Shown here piece after piece: positions 18,653-27,139 of a stretch of 64,000 bases of DNA. The position numbers and the translations under genes were made by a program. Every line of letters begins with the position of its first letter. The first letter of the stretch is position 1. Source of the DNA: Methanosarcina vacuolata Z-761 (lineage in GTDB: Archaea > Halobacteriota > Methanosarcinia > Methanosarcinales > Methanosarcinaceae); the NCBI RefSeq assembly GCF_000969905.1, contig NZ_CP009520.1, positions 3,162,001 through 3,226,000 on the forward strand, read 5' to 3'. The notes under the pieces were generated by a model. The model was not told the origin of the DNA. It did not search any database and saw nothing but the letters and a program-made list of their open reading frames with translations.

Positions 18653-18916
18653 TCAGTCTGGAATTTTATTGTTTTTCTCCTTGCTTTCAACCCTGTCTGC
18701 AATTCTGGGCCAGAGAGACAGTGAAATTATCATGGAAATCACAAAAACAAAAATTGAGCCCGCAGCCATATCGACCCTGGTGTAGGCAATTTCCCCTTTA
18801 GACGCGTTGGTTAAAAAAGATCCTGAAAGAAAAAGGATAACAAGCACTATCGAAGTGGTAAGGCTTAACAGAAACATTACTCTTGGCCTGCTATCTATGG
18901 AACCATCTTTCATCAT
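18653..18916 (-). CDS. Small two-helix membrane protein downstream of copA
   Basis: An 87-residue protein with two hydrophobic helices (about 14-33 and 52-70) separated by a short polar loop, and a lysine-rich C-terminus. Not recognised as a family. A ribosome binding site (GGAGGTT) is directly upstream of the ATG on the minus strand. It lies 74 bases 3' of copA in the same direction, so it may be the last gene of the copper operon and may help CopA or metal traffic. This is inference only. Confidence 0.6.
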   Translation of the reverse strand: MMKDGSIDSRPRVMFLLSLTTSIVLVILFLSGSFLTNASKGEIAYTRVDMAAGSIFVFVISMIISLSLWPRIADRVESKEKNNKIPD

Positions 18917-18990
18917 ATAACCTCCAGTCTTTCTATTATTTTGTAATCTGTCCAGATTTATATTGTTAAATTTTAAACTATCTGCCCCTT

Positions 18991-21858
18991 TTATTTGAGT
19001 TTGCTTCTTTTCATTAGCAGGGAATTCGTAGTCACTGAGACCGAGCTGAGTGCCATAAAAGCGGCGGCAAGTTCAGGTGTAATGAGGATACTGTGGAAGA
19101 AGGGATAAAGAATCCCGGCTGCAATAGGAATACCTATCGTGTTATATCCAAAAGCCCATAGAAGGTTCTGCTTGATCTTGTTTATTGTAAGCCGGCTCAG
19201 CTTAATAGCTACGACCACATCTCTTGGATCATTTTTGATAAGCACAATTTTTGCGGATTCCATTGCTACATCCGTACCTGCTCCCATTGCAATTCCAACA
19301 TCAGACTGAATCAACGCAGGAGCATCGTTAATGCCGTCACCCACCATTCCGACAAGCTTGCCCTCTTCCTGAAGCTTCTTAATTTCATTTGCTTTGTCTT
19401 CAGGAAGTACCTCTGCCAGCACTCTGGGAATACCTACTTCTTTTGCTATTGCATTGGCTGTAACAACATTATCGCCTGTGATCATAACTACTTCTAGACC
19501 CATTTTATTAAGAGTTTCAATAGCCTCTCTTGAGTTTTCCTTCAGGGTGTCAGCAACTGCAACAAGGCCAATAATTTCTTCTCCGAAAGCTACGAGCATT
19601 GCAGTTTTTCCGCTCTCTTCAAAAACTCGCATTTCAGCTTTTAATTCTTTAAAGGAAAAACCTTCTTCTTCCATAAGTTTGCGCGTGCCAAGCAAAATTC
19701 TTTTTTCTTCAAAATAGGCTTCTACTCCTTTTCCAGGAATGGAATGGAAGTTTTCTGCTTTTCCGGGACTGATTCCCTGTTCTTCAGCCCCGTTTACAAT
19801 AGCTTCCCCAAGAGGATGCTCGGACCCTCTCTCAGCCGTTGCTGCAATTAAAAGTACGTCCGTTTCCTTGTGACCGGGAACGGCAACCAGATCTGTCAGC
19901 TTCGGAGTGCCTGCCGTAAGCGTGCCTGTTTTGTCAAAAACGATAGTATCAAGTTTATGCGCTCTTTCGAGAGCCTCTCCACCTTTTATAAGGACCCCGT
20001 TTTCCGCACCTCTACCGGTACCGACCATGATAGCGGCAGGCGTTGCAAGCCCGACTGCACATGGACACGAGATTACAAGGACGGTAATGGCTATAAGCAG
20101 GGAAAATAGGAATGGACTGATCCCACCTAGAGTTGCGGATTCCCCTACTCCATAGCGCCAGTAACCTATGAAAAACCAGAAGAAAAAGGCCAGAAGCGCA
20201 ATAATATGCACGATTACTATGAAGTTCCCGGCAACAACATCTGCAACCCTCTGGATTGGAGCTTTTGTAGTCTGCGCAGTCTCAACAAGCCTGATTATCT
20301 GGGCGAGGGCAGTATCAGCCCCAACCTTTGTAGCCCGAAAATTGAAAGATCCTGTCTTGTTAAGAGTAGCTCCTATAACGGTATCATTCGGGACTTTCTC
20401 TACCGGGATGCTTTCTCCTGTGAGCATGGACTCATCTACTGCAGAACTCCCCTCAACTACTATGCCGTCAACAGGAATTTTTTCTCCGGGCCGGACAACA
20501 ACAATATCTCCAACTGCTACTTCTTCAACAGGAATTTCCTTTTCAATGCCGTTTACAAGGATTCTGGAGGTTTTTGCCCTGAGGCCCATCAGTTTTCTAA
20601 TTGCTGCAGAAGTCTGGCCTCTTGCCCTTGCCTCAAGATACCTGCCAAGGACAATGAAAATGATTAGGAAAGCCACAGTGTCATAGTAAAGACTATTATA
20701 TCCGGGGCCAAGATCAAGAAATGTTGCTGCTACGCTGATAAGGTAAGCTGACCCTGTCCCTGCTGCAATCAGCAGGTTCATGTCAGTTACCCCATACTTG
20801 AATCCCTTTATAGTCCCGACAAAAAATTGTCTGCCAGGGAAAAGGAGTACAAGAGTGGATAGTATAAAAAGAACAATATGATTGGAAAGGAAATCAGGTA
20901 CAAAGGACAGGAAAGGAAACATCATGCTCATGTTTCCCAGCCCTATTGGAATTCCCAGAACAAGAGCAATTATCAGGTTATTTCTCTGCCTCCTGATTTC
21001 AGCATCTCTGGACATCTGCTCTCTGTCTTCATACTCAACAGCCTCAGTTTTAACAAATGCTCCATAGCCAATTCCCTGAACTGCGGCAATTATTTCTCTG
21101 ACAGAGACGCGGGAGGAATCAAACTCTACAACTGCCTTTTCAAGTGGGAAATTCACAGACGCTGAAATTACGCCTTCAGTCCTGTTAAGGACTTTCTCAA
21201 TATTTGCAGCACAGGAAGCACAGCTCATGCCCTCAAGATTCAGAGTCACTGTGTCTTTTTCTACCTTATATCCAATAGATTCGATGGTTTCACCGATTTC
21301 TTTTGGAGAAATCAGCGAGGGCTCAAAAATAACATTTGCCCTTCCAAGTTCAAGGTTAACAACTACTGAGTATACTCCTGCTTTTTTCTTCAGTACTCTC
21401 TCAATATTTAAGGCACAGGCCGAACAGGTCATGCCGGAAACTCCAAGCGTGATTTCTTTTCGACCGGTTTTCAGGCTTGAGATCCCTGGTTCCTCTTCTG
21501 GCAGTTCACAAGTTTCAGTGAGGGGACAGGTTTGAGGAACCTCTTCAGGTCCCTCTGGTCCCTCTAAAACAGGCTCCGCAGTTTTTGACGTCTCCCCTTC
21601 GACCTCTGTTATTTCGGGAACTTCTACTCCAGCCTCTTTCTTAGCTTCGTTTTCACCTTCTGTTGGGTATCCTGCCTTCTGAATAGCTGCCTTGATGTCA
21701 TCCAGGCTTACTTTTTCAGGATCAAAGCTAACCGTTGCACTTTCGGATTCAAGGTTTACGTCAACGGTTTCTACCCCCTCAAGAGAAGAAATTGCATCCG
21801 CTACTCTTTTTTGGCAGTGACCACAGGTCATGTCATAAACTTTTATAGTAACTTCCAT
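18991..21858 (-). CDS. copA: Copper-exporting P1B-type ATPase with three HMA domains
   Basis: Pumps Cu(I) out of the cytoplasm. The 955-residue protein has HMA domain 1 (1-65, MTCGHCQKR), an acidic Glu/Pro linker (about 70-135), HMA domains 2 and 3 ([20 protein letters not shown]), eight TM helices with the Cu-site [11 protein letters not shown], the actuator motif TGES, the phosphorylation motif DKTGT and the hinge GDGINDAP. The C-terminal helices carry the P1B-1 Asn/Met/Ser residues. HMA1 is separated from the other two by an unusually long linker. Small HMA proteins upstream (22269, 25822) are its likely copper donors. Confidence 0.96.
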   Translation of the reverse strand: MEVTIKVYDMTCGHCQKRVADAISSLEGVETVDVNLESESATVSFDPEKVSLDDIKAAIQKAGYPTEGENEAKKEAGVEVPEITEVEGETSKTAEPVLEGPEGPEEVPQTCPLTETCELPEEEPGISSLKTGRKEITLGVSGMTCSACALNIERVLKKKAGVYSVVVNLELGRANVIFEPSLISPKEIGETIESIGYKVEKDTVTLNLEGMSCASCAANIEKVLNRTEGVISASVNFPLEKAVVEFDSSRVSVREIIAAVQGIGYGAFVKTEAVEYEDREQMSRDAEIRRQRNNLIIALVLGIPIGLGNMSMMFPFLSFVPDFLSNHIVLFILSTLVLLFPGRQFFVGTIKGFKYGVTDMNLLIAAGTGSAYLISVAATFLDLGPGYNSLYYDTVAFLIIFIVLGRYLEARARGQTSAAIRKLMGLRAKTSRILVNGIEKEIPVEEVAVGDIVVVRPGEKIPVDGIVVEGSSAVDESMLTGESIPVEKVPNDTVIGATLNKTGSFNFRATKVGADTALAQIIRLVETAQTTKAPIQRVADVVAGNFIVIVHIIALLAFFFWFFIGYWRYGVGESATLGGISPFLFSLLIAITVLVISCPCAVGLATPAAIMVGTGRGAENGVLIKGGEALERAHKLDTIVFDKTGTLTAGTPKLTDLVAVPGHKETDVLLIAATAERGSEHPLGEAIVNGAEEQGISPGKAENFHSIPGKGVEAYFEEKRILLGTRKLMEEEGFSFKELKAEMRVFEESGKTAMLVAFGEEIIGLVAVADTLKENSREAIETLNKMGLEVVMITGDNVVTANAIAKEVGIPRVLAEVLPEDKANEIKKLQEEGKLVGMVGDGINDAPALIQSDVGIAMGAGTDVAMESAKIVLIKNDPRDVVVAIKLSRLTINKIKQNLLWAFGYNTIGIPIAAGILYPFFHSILITPELAAAFMALSSVSVTTNSLLMKRSKLK

Positions 21859-21900
21859 TGGATCTGCCGCCTATCCAGATTTTTCAGGACTGCCCGGCGT

Positions 21901-22150
21901 TTAAAAGATTCTTCCGAGCTCTTCTACAGTTTTATATCCAGTTTTAAGCAAAATCATCTGTATGAAACACGTATCAGTTATCCGGCTGCCATAGGCTACA
22001 TTCATGGTTCTTTCAAGAGTATTGGTATTTACTCTGGAAATCCCATTGATAGAGGCAACCTGTCTTGAAATCTTATTCTTGCAATGCCTGCATGAAAGTT
22101 TGGCCTACTATAAACGCAGTCTTCCCTATACGTTTACCCCCAAAGCACAA
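21901..22150 (-). pseudogene. Decayed copy of the HMA-domain protein at 25473
   Basis: Reading the minus strand, this region matches the intact 82-residue gene at 25473-25721 along its length, including the metal site (CRHC here, CRYC there) and the ending VEELGRIF. It is 250 bases against 249: one extra base just before the CXXC codons puts the two halves in different frames. The C-terminal half from the CXXC on is fully open. It lies between copA and the HMA gene at 22269. Confidence 0.8.
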
Positions 22151-22268
22151 TTACGTTTTTCAAACAGGTGCTTTACCCATATGTGAAAGCTTGTACTTTT
22201 TAGTATAACTTTTTAGTATAATAATCTTGATACATAATCTTGAGACCGGTAAGAGATATGTAGCCACA

Positions 22269-22475
22269 TTAGATAGGTTCATATCCGGCTTCTCTGACCG
22301 CATCTTTAACCTTTTCAATGTTTGCCTTTCCTTCTTCGTAATCAACAGTTACCTGTTTGGTCTGAAGGTTTACGTCTACCCTCTGTACTCCTTCCACAGC
22401 TTCGACTGCTTTTTTAACTCTCATCTGACAGTGCATACAGGACATGCCTTCAACTTTTATGGTTTCTTGAGTCAT
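22269..22475 (-). CDS. copZ: CopZ-like copper chaperone (HMA domain)
   Basis: The 68-residue cytoplasmic protein is a single HMA fold with the Cu(I) site GMSCMHCQMRV. It should carry copper to CopA or to a regulator. I choose ATG at 22475 since GGAGAT lies 7 bases upstream and the paralogue at 25822 starts at the same place (MTQETIKVEGMSCMHCQ); an ATG five codons upstream is possible. The two paralogues differ at few residues, so the duplication is fairly recent or under selection. The decayed HMA gene and copA follow downstream. Confidence 0.92.
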   Translation of the reverse strand: MTQETIKVEGMSCMHCQMRVKKAVEAVEGVQRVDVNLQTKQVTVDYEEGKANIEKVKDAVREAGYEPI

Positions 22476-22572
22476 ATTTTCTATCTCCAACTATAAACCT
22501 AAAACTTTTTTAATATAAATAGAACTTATGCAGTTGAACTAAAAAATCAACAGCATCAAACCGTTAACTGTT

Positions 22573-22656
22573 TTTACGAGTTTCTCACGCTGAATCATTA
22601 TTTACGAGTTTCTCACGTTAAATCATTATTCACGAGTTTCTCACGTTAAATCATTA
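22573..22656. repeat. Tandem repeat, 28-base unit, exactly three copies
   Basis: TTTACGAGTTTCTCACGTTA followed by AATCATTA, three head-to-tail copies with one to three changes and no spacers, hence not a CRISPR array. Confidence 0.85.
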
Positions 22657-22847
22657 TGGTTTTAAAACCAGTATCTTGAAAATTCAGTTATTGGTCACAT
22701 GTTAACTCTGAATCGCTATCTGTTGATGAAAAGCTATCAAAGATTTGCTCAATAATTAAATTTCCATGAAACTGGATTCCTGGGTTAGTAGGCTTAAGCT
22801 AAACACATAGTTAGCTATCAATAGAGATCAATGTACCTGAGAACGTT

Positions 22848-22886
22848 GTTTTTTCAGTTGAACTGTGCAGTACTGACTGAAAAAAC
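22848..22886. terminator. Perfect 11-bp hairpin with T-run, possible terminator
   Basis: GTTTTTTCAGT (22848-22858) pairs fully with ACTGAAAAAAC (22876-22886) across a 17-base loop. It is about 180 bases downstream of the flavin reductase gene stop, and each strand carries a T6 run. It could end the cooC-like operon transcript. Confidence 0.4.
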
Positions 22887-23064
22887 AGTAATAACTGAGA
22901 AAAATAATATTGTAGTCACGAGGCTAAATAATGCAACTACCTAAATGGTAGAATGAAGTTTTTTTGTTGCAACAATTACAGGCGTGACTATAGATTCTCA
23001 GCAGTTTAAAACACGAGCTTTTTGAACTTATTTAGTTCTAGTTCATTAAAATCTTCCATACTCA

Positions 23065-23709
23065 TTACTTGCATTCTTGACCCTCCTCTTTTTTATATAT
23101 CCTTTTGAGAGGGTCATTACCGTTTTTAAACATAGCTCCATAAGGCTCAAATTTACCGATATCATTGACAGTACAGAAATGCATGCCCTCGTCTGACCCT
23201 GTCATCATTAATGGTTTAGCTTTTTCGACGTCCCAGGAACCATTTTCTTTGTTGTAGACGCTATCTTCCACCCCAAGATACACTACTTTACCAAGAATCA
23301 ATGCGTAAGGAAAGCCATTGCATACTTCAGTAATTATATGGTCTAGTTTACATTCCATCCAGGCGTAGCATCCTTCAATCCCTGGAGCCCTGATCTTTTT
23401 TGAAGGTTTCTCCTTTAGACCGGCTAATTCGAATTCATCAACATCAGGAGGGACATGTGAAGCCGTTGGTATCACTTTATCTGCCATATCAGTACCAGGC
23501 ATGTTAATAACGAATTCCCCTGTGCTTTTTAAATTGTCTAACGTATCTCTCCTTATTGCTGAAGCTACACAAACTAAATCTAATGGACGTAAAACAGGCA
23601 TAAAGCAAGAATATGGTGCTATATTTCTAATTCCATTTTCACTGATTGTTGATATGAATGCCACTGGCAAGGGTACTATCGATTCTCTTTTGAAGTTTTC
23701 TAATATCAT
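23065..23709 (-). CDS. Flavin reductase-like FMN-binding protein
   Basis: The 214-residue protein has the split-barrel flavin-binding fold of the flavin reductase-like family: [20 protein letters not shown] near the N-terminus, then [20 protein letters not shown], and [11 protein letters not shown] in the second half. It would bind FMN and pass electrons to flavin or a partner in the cytoplasm. It is co-directional with the CooC-like ATPase 40 bases upstream, so the two form an operon, divergent from an HxlR regulator. The substrate cannot be told from the sequence. Confidence 0.85.
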   Translation of the reverse strand: MILENFKRESIVPLPVAFISTISENGIRNIAPYSCFMPVLRPLDLVCVASAIRRDTLDNLKSTGEFVINMPGTDMADKVIPTASHVPPDVDEFELAGLKEKPSKKIRAPGIEGCYAWMECKLDHIITEVCNGFPYALILGKVVYLGVEDSVYNKENGSWDVEKAKPLMMTGSDEGMHFCTVNDIGKFEPYGAMFKNGNDPLKRIYKKEEGQECK

Positions 23710-23749
23710 ATTACCACTGCGCTATCTACAATTGTCTTCTTTCTCGATT

Positions 23750-24514
23750 TCAAGAATGAATTCCTGAGATTAGAAAATCAGCAACTGACTCGATTTCTGG
23801 AAGTTCTACTTTTAATTCATCTCCTTCAAACCCTGCTAGGAAGATCTCCGTGTTTGACGGGACTGAAGTTAGAATACGGTTTTTGTCCACGGTTTCCGTC
23901 ATTAACTGAGTCCCTATTTTGTCTGCGCGGTTTAGAATAAAATATAGAGGTTTCCCGGCTTTCTCGGCAAGTTCACTTATTTTTTCTGAAAGCCTTATGG
24001 ATTCATAAGATGGATCAAGTACCATTAACACAAGGTCACAACCTTCTTCAACTCCCCTTCCAAAATGCTCTATACCAGCTTCAGTATCCACAAACACAAC
24101 ATCTTCAGGAGTAGTTTCCGTGTTTTTTAGAAAATTCCTTGCAAGAGCACCCATCGGACAGGCACATCCCTCTCCAAAGTCATGGATTTTGCCTATAGTT
24201 ATCATTTTGATGTTTCCTTTTTCTACAGTATAAGCTTCGGGAATGTCGGAAATTTGCCATGTGTTCTCAAAAATACTGACAGTGTCTCCCTTCTGATATG
24301 CCTGCATTAACTTTTCTCCAAGGGTTTTTTTCCCTCCAAGATAATTCATGAAATCTTCGGGCATTTCAAGACCTAGCTGTTTATGAAGCCCGAAGTTTGA
24401 CTCGTCACTATCCACCACAAGCACATTGTAACCTTTTCTATCCATAGATTTTGCAAGCAGAGCAGTGATAGTACTCTTGCCGCTTCCACCTTTTCCACAT
24501 ACAAGGACTTTCAT
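23750..24514 (-). CDS. cooC: CooC-type nickel-insertion ATPase (MinD/ParA superfamily)
   Basis: The 254-residue P-loop ATPase has a deviant Walker A KGGSGKST after MKVLVCG, a switch region DSDESNFGLHKQLG, a Walker B-like VVFVDTEAGIEHFGRG and the CXC metal motif in GCACPMGALARNFL. CooC proteins dimerise through ATP and the CXC motif and insert Ni into the C-cluster of CO dehydrogenase. A cooS lies at 46433 but not next to it, and the operon partner here is a flavin reductase-like protein. Maturation of another metalloenzyme is thus possible. Expression is probably controlled by the divergent HxlR gene. Confidence 0.85.
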   Translation of the reverse strand: MKVLVCGKGGSGKSTITALLAKSMDRKGYNVLVVDSDESNFGLHKQLGLEMPEDFMNYLGGKKTLGEKLMQAYQKGDTVSIFENTWQISDIPEAYTVEKGNIKMITIGKIHDFGEGCACPMGALARNFLKNTETTPEDVVFVDTEAGIEHFGRGVEEGCDLVLMVLDPSYESIRLSEKISELAEKAGKPLYFILNRADKIGTQLMTETVDKNRILTSVPSNTEIFLAGFEGDELKVELPEIESVADFLISGIHS

Positions 24515-24596
24515 CTTTTCACCTCTGTTTAATAATGTTTAGTATTAAAAATAACTGAAATAATAACATAAAATATTAATAAATAGGATACTTTTC

Positions 24597-24614
24597 TATA
24601 GTATTAAAACTATA
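24597..24614. promoter_or_regulatory. Inverted repeat between cooC-like gene and hxlR, candidate operator
   Basis: TATAGT-ATTAAA-ACTATA is a perfect 6+6 inverted repeat in the 123-base divergent intergenic region; the word AGTATTAAAA occurs here and again at 24541. HxlR dimers bind such palindromes near their own promoter. Its place just upstream of the regulator start fits autoregulation. Confidence 0.45.
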
Positions 24615-24637
24615 AAGTTAATAGTGATAAAGTGACT

Positions 24638-24994
24638 ATGAAAAAGAATAGTAACGGAATTTGTTTGTGCCCCATAGAAGGGATTATCACCATAATATCC
24701 AAAAAATGGGCCATTCAGGCGATCAGTGCCCTTGGGCATCACAATAGATTACGATTCAATGATCTCATGAACACTCTTGAGGGTATCAGCCCAAAGTCAC
24801 TTACCGACCTGTTAAAAGAACTCCAAAAAGAAGGCCTTATCCAGAGAGAAGCATTTCCCGAGATACCTCCGAGAGTTGAATACTTTTTGACAGACGATGG
24901 AAAAGAGCTTTGTGAAGTAATAATCCCTTTAATACAATGGGCAGAGAAACGGGACAACCTGCATAAGGAAATCTTTAATTCAAAGACTTTTTAA
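24638..24994 (+). CDS. HxlR-family winged-helix regulator
   Basis: The 118-residue DNA-binding protein has the HxlR signature: CPIEGIITIISKKWAIQAIS, RFNDLMNTLEGISPKSLTD for the recognition region, LLKELQKEGLIQREAFPEIP and VEYFLTDDGKELCEVI for the wing. It keeps Cys residues near the N-terminus (GICLCPIEG), which in some family members sense oxidants or electrophiles. ATG at 24638 is preferred over GTG at 24632. It is divergent from the cooC/flavin reductase operon, which is its most likely target. Confidence 0.88.
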   Translation: MKKNSNGICLCPIEGIITIISKKWAIQAISALGHHNRLRFNDLMNTLEGISPKSLTDLLKELQKEGLIQREAFPEIPPRVEYFLTDDGKELCEVIIPLIQWAEKRDNLHKEIFNSKTF

Positions 24995-25314
24995 TATCTT
25001 CTGGGATAGCCGAAATTTGACATTGATTTCGATGACAGTTGACCTACATCGTTCAAAAAACCCGGAAATAATCAAAAGTCTCGTAATTCCATCTGCAAAA
25101 ACACAGTTTTTCCTTTTTTCCTCAAAACGACTCTGTGTATGAAAGAGAAAACGTAGCTGCTTGATCATATGGATGATGGCTTTCAGAACTGTACATTTTA
25201 AGGTTAAAATCCCTTCAAACTTCAATTTGTTTAATATACCTTTAAAAATCCAGTTTGAACTTAATCAGTTTTCATTTCATCATCAAGAGAAAAAATAGAA
25301 CCTGCTATTCAATT
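24995..25314. other. Intergenic, no gene supported
   Basis: Non-coding DNA between hxlR and the decayed copper genes. An 81-codon minus-strand ORF here has no start signal or family resemblance that I can see. Confidence 0.4.
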
Positions 25315-25386
25315 CTAAATAGCATTCGCTATTCTTTTTTGACAATGAACGCAGGCCATACTGTAGGCTCTAATAGTGCCTTCCAT
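25315..25386 (-). pseudogene. Remnant of a second copA (first HMA half-domain)
   Basis: On the minus strand, ATG at 25386 opens MEGTIRAYSMACVHCQKRIA followed by NAI and a TAG stop. It aligns with the first residues of CopA at 21858 ([20 protein letters not shown]), and the DNA just upstream (TCAGATCTGCC-like sequence) matches the copA upstream region. Only 23 codons survive; the rest of the ATPase gene is gone. Confidence 0.75.
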
Positions 25387-25472
25387 CAGATCTGCCACTA
25401 TTCAGATGTTGGATCCGCCATTATCCAGATGTTGAATCTGCCATTATCCAGATTTTCAAGATTGCCCTGCGC

Positions 25473-25721
25473 TTAAAAGATTCTTCCGGGCTCTTCTACG
25501 ATTTTATAGCCAGCTTTAAGCAAAGTCATCTGTATAACGTACGCGTCAGTTATCCGGCTATCATAGGCTACATTTACTGTTCTATCAGGAATGTTGATGT
25601 TTACTCTGGAAACCCCATTGATAGATGTAACGAGTCTTGCGACCATATCCTTGCAGTACCTGCATACCAGATCATCTACTATGAATGTTGTCTCTCCGAT
25701 GTGTTCACCCCCGCAGCACAA
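25473..25721 (-). CDS. HMA-domain metal-binding protein, possible AUC start
   Basis: Up to 82 residues with a heavy-metal-associated fold: FIVDDLVCRYCKDMVARLVT carries the CXXC site, followed by GVSRVNINIPDRTVNVAYDS. The conventional start is TTG at 25721, giving an N-terminal MCCGGEHIG that is not typical. GGGGGT (25707-25712, read on the minus strand) is followed after exactly six bases by ATC at 25700. Starting there gives an HMA domain with the usual short N-terminus (xGETTFIVDD, 75 residues). The decayed copy at 21901 keeps the same spacing with ATA. Its copper role is inferred from fold and neighbours. Confidence 0.6.
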   Translation of the reverse strand: MCCGGEHIGETTFIVDDLVCRYCKDMVARLVTSINGVSRVNINIPDRTVNVAYDSRITDAYVIQMTLLKAGYKIVEEPGRIF

Positions 25722-25821
25722 CTATATTTTTCAAACAGGTGCTTCACCCATATGTAAAATTTGTATCTTTTACTATATATTCTTTGAAACCAGTACCAGA
25801 TATTATTTGCGTGAGACTACA

Positions 25822-26028
25822 TTAAACAGGCTCATATCCGGTTTCACGAATTGCAGCCTTGACCTTTTCGAGGTTTTCCTCCCCTTCTTTGAAATCAACA
25901 GTTACCTGTTTGGTCTGAAGGTTTACGTCCGCTCTCTGTACCCCTTCTACAGCTTCAACTGCCTTTTTAACCCTCAACTGGCAGTGCATACAGGACATGC
26001 CTTCAACTTTTATGGTTTCTTGAGTCAT
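25822..26028 (-). CDS. CopZ-like copper chaperone, second copy
   Basis: The 68-residue HMA protein is nearly identical to that at 22269 (MTQETIKVEGMSCMHCQLRV; VNLQTKQVTVDFKEGEENLE). GGAGAT lies 7 bases upstream of ATG 26028. It is the surviving gene of a duplicated segment whose copA has been lost, so it may serve the remaining CopA, a cuproregulator, or another metal. Substitutions near the CXXC are conservative, which suggests continued function. Confidence 0.92.
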   Translation of the reverse strand: MTQETIKVEGMSCMHCQLRVKKAVEAVEGVQRADVNLQTKQVTVDFKEGEENLEKVKAAIRETGYEPV

Positions 26029-26215
26029 GGTTTCAATCTCCGTATAACTCTACCTGGTAACATAATAAATTAATCTAATAATTTCCTGGAATATTTTATA
26101 ATTGAATAATAGTATGTCCTATTTACCACAAATTCTTTGCGCAAATTCAGGATAATGAGACTGAGATTATCACTACATTAAATAATGAAAGAAACAAAAC
26201 TCGGAAAATTTTGGA

Positions 26216-26256
26216 GAATTGAAAATCATCGTATCCATCAGGAATGGTGAAGAGCC
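26216..26256. repeat. Partial copy of the 102-bp inverted-repeat element
   Basis: GAATTGAAAATCATCGTATC followed by CATCAGGAATGGTGAAGAGCC matches the right half of the elements at 31550, 31662 and 55805. The left half is missing here. Confidence 0.7.
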
Positions 26257-26265
26257 AAAAAATCT

Positions 26266-26384
26266 CTAACCAGATTATTTTTAACCAGATTATCTCTAAC
26301 CAGATTATTTCTAACCAGATTATTTCTAACCAGATTATTTCTAACCAGATTATTTCTAACCAAGTTATCTCTAAACAGATTTTT
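26266..26384. repeat. Tandem repeat, 15-base unit, eight copies
   Basis: CTAACCAGATTATTT repeated eight times, five units nearly identical. The 15-base period keeps one frame open, producing a spurious 61-codon ORF. Confidence 0.9.
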
Positions 26385-26415
26385 CGATCTTATTTTAATA
26401 TTCTGAACTGGAATT

Positions 26416-26517
26416 TCACCTACCGCTAATCACAGAAAGGCGCAGAAGCACAGTCACAACCAGAACAAAGCCAATTATCAAAAGTGCTGTGCCGCTTGAC
26501 CACGCCGACAAGGTCAT
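26416..26517 (-). CDS. Possible 33-residue single-helix membrane peptide
   Basis: ATG at 26517 (minus strand) opens MTLSAWSSGTALLIIGFVLV and continues with a hydrophobic run to a basic end before TGA. The composition is that of a single TM helix with flanking Ser/Thr and Arg, and GAAGG lies about 12 bases upstream. It sits among copper-related membrane genes. Too short to name; it could be chance. Confidence 0.3.
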   Translation of the reverse strand: MTLSAWSSGTALLIIGFVLVVTVLLRLSVISGR

Positions 26518-26795
26518 TTTCGATCAAACCTTCTACAAACGGATGCATTGAGACGTTCAGGGTTTTTGGTCAAGATTTCCACCGGAAAGGTTGCGTCAAG
26601 CCATATTAAGAATGGTTATCACCATGATAATGATGTTTTCGCTCAAGCATTTTTTAAAAGGCTTGATACTCACCACATCCTTTTTTTGACATAATCCCTA
26701 TGAAATATCTTTGAATATCTTTGAGTATCTTTGAATATTTTTAATGAAAATAAAAATAAGTTGAAAGTTGTTCCTGCTAAGCAGGTTGAAGGCTT

Positions 26796-27020
26796 TCAAA
26801 CCAGGCGTTTTTTCATTTCTTCAAATTCTTCTTCAGTAATTTCACCTTTAGCATATCTTTCCTTTGCAATGTCCAGTGCAGACTTATCTTCACCTCCTCT
26901 GGTTTTATTTTGCTCAACAAACCACCTAATTAGCAAATAAGCTAGCACAATTATGAGAATCCAGAAGAGGATCCCGAAAAAAATACCTCCATACCCCATG
27001 CCGTAACCGTAATGATCCAT
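26796..27020 (-). CDS. SHOCT-domain small membrane protein
   Basis: About 74 residues: a Tyr/Gly/Met-rich N-terminus (MDHYGYGMGYGG), one TM helix (FGILFWILIIVLAYLLIRWF) and a C-terminal SHOCT motif (ALDIAKERYAKGEITEEEFE then EMKKRL). SHOCT is a short oligomerisation-type domain often at the end of membrane proteins. The start is uncertain: a GTG at 27038 lies directly behind GGAGG, while ATG 27020 gives the usual family start. In the same direction as the Met-rich protein upstream; together they look like part of the metal-stress set. Confidence 0.8.
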   Translation of the reverse strand: MDHYGYGMGYGGIFFGILFWILIIVLAYLLIRWFVEQNKTRGGEDKSALDIAKERYAKGEITEEEFEEMKKRLV

Positions 27021-27139
27021 GAATCCATTTATTGTCACCGCCTCCCAATATAGCAGTTAATCCATCGTTTCACCATTTCTATCTTTACTATTGGACACAA
27101 ACACTTACACTTGAATCTGTCAATTAGAATAACTATAAT

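Larger units (their letters stand above)
22476..23064. other. Intergenic region with repeats and hairpins
   Basis: No gene. Holds a half copy of the 17.6-kb inverted-repeat element (22530-22550), the 28-base tandem repeat, a perfect 11-bp hairpin (22848-22886) and CTACC-TAAAT-GGTAG followed by T7 (about 22938-22965). Confidence 0.5.

Noticed and set aside
22573-22656. CRISPR-like 28-base repeats
   Set aside because: The three units are head to tail without spacers, not palindromic, and no cas gene is in the window.
24980-25225. 81-codon minus-strand ORF after hxlR
   Set aside because: No ribosome binding site, no family resemblance and a start inside non-coding DNA.
26244-26429. 61-codon ORF reading ISNQI repeats
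   Set aside because: It is the translation of the 15-base tandem repeat, whose period is a multiple of three.
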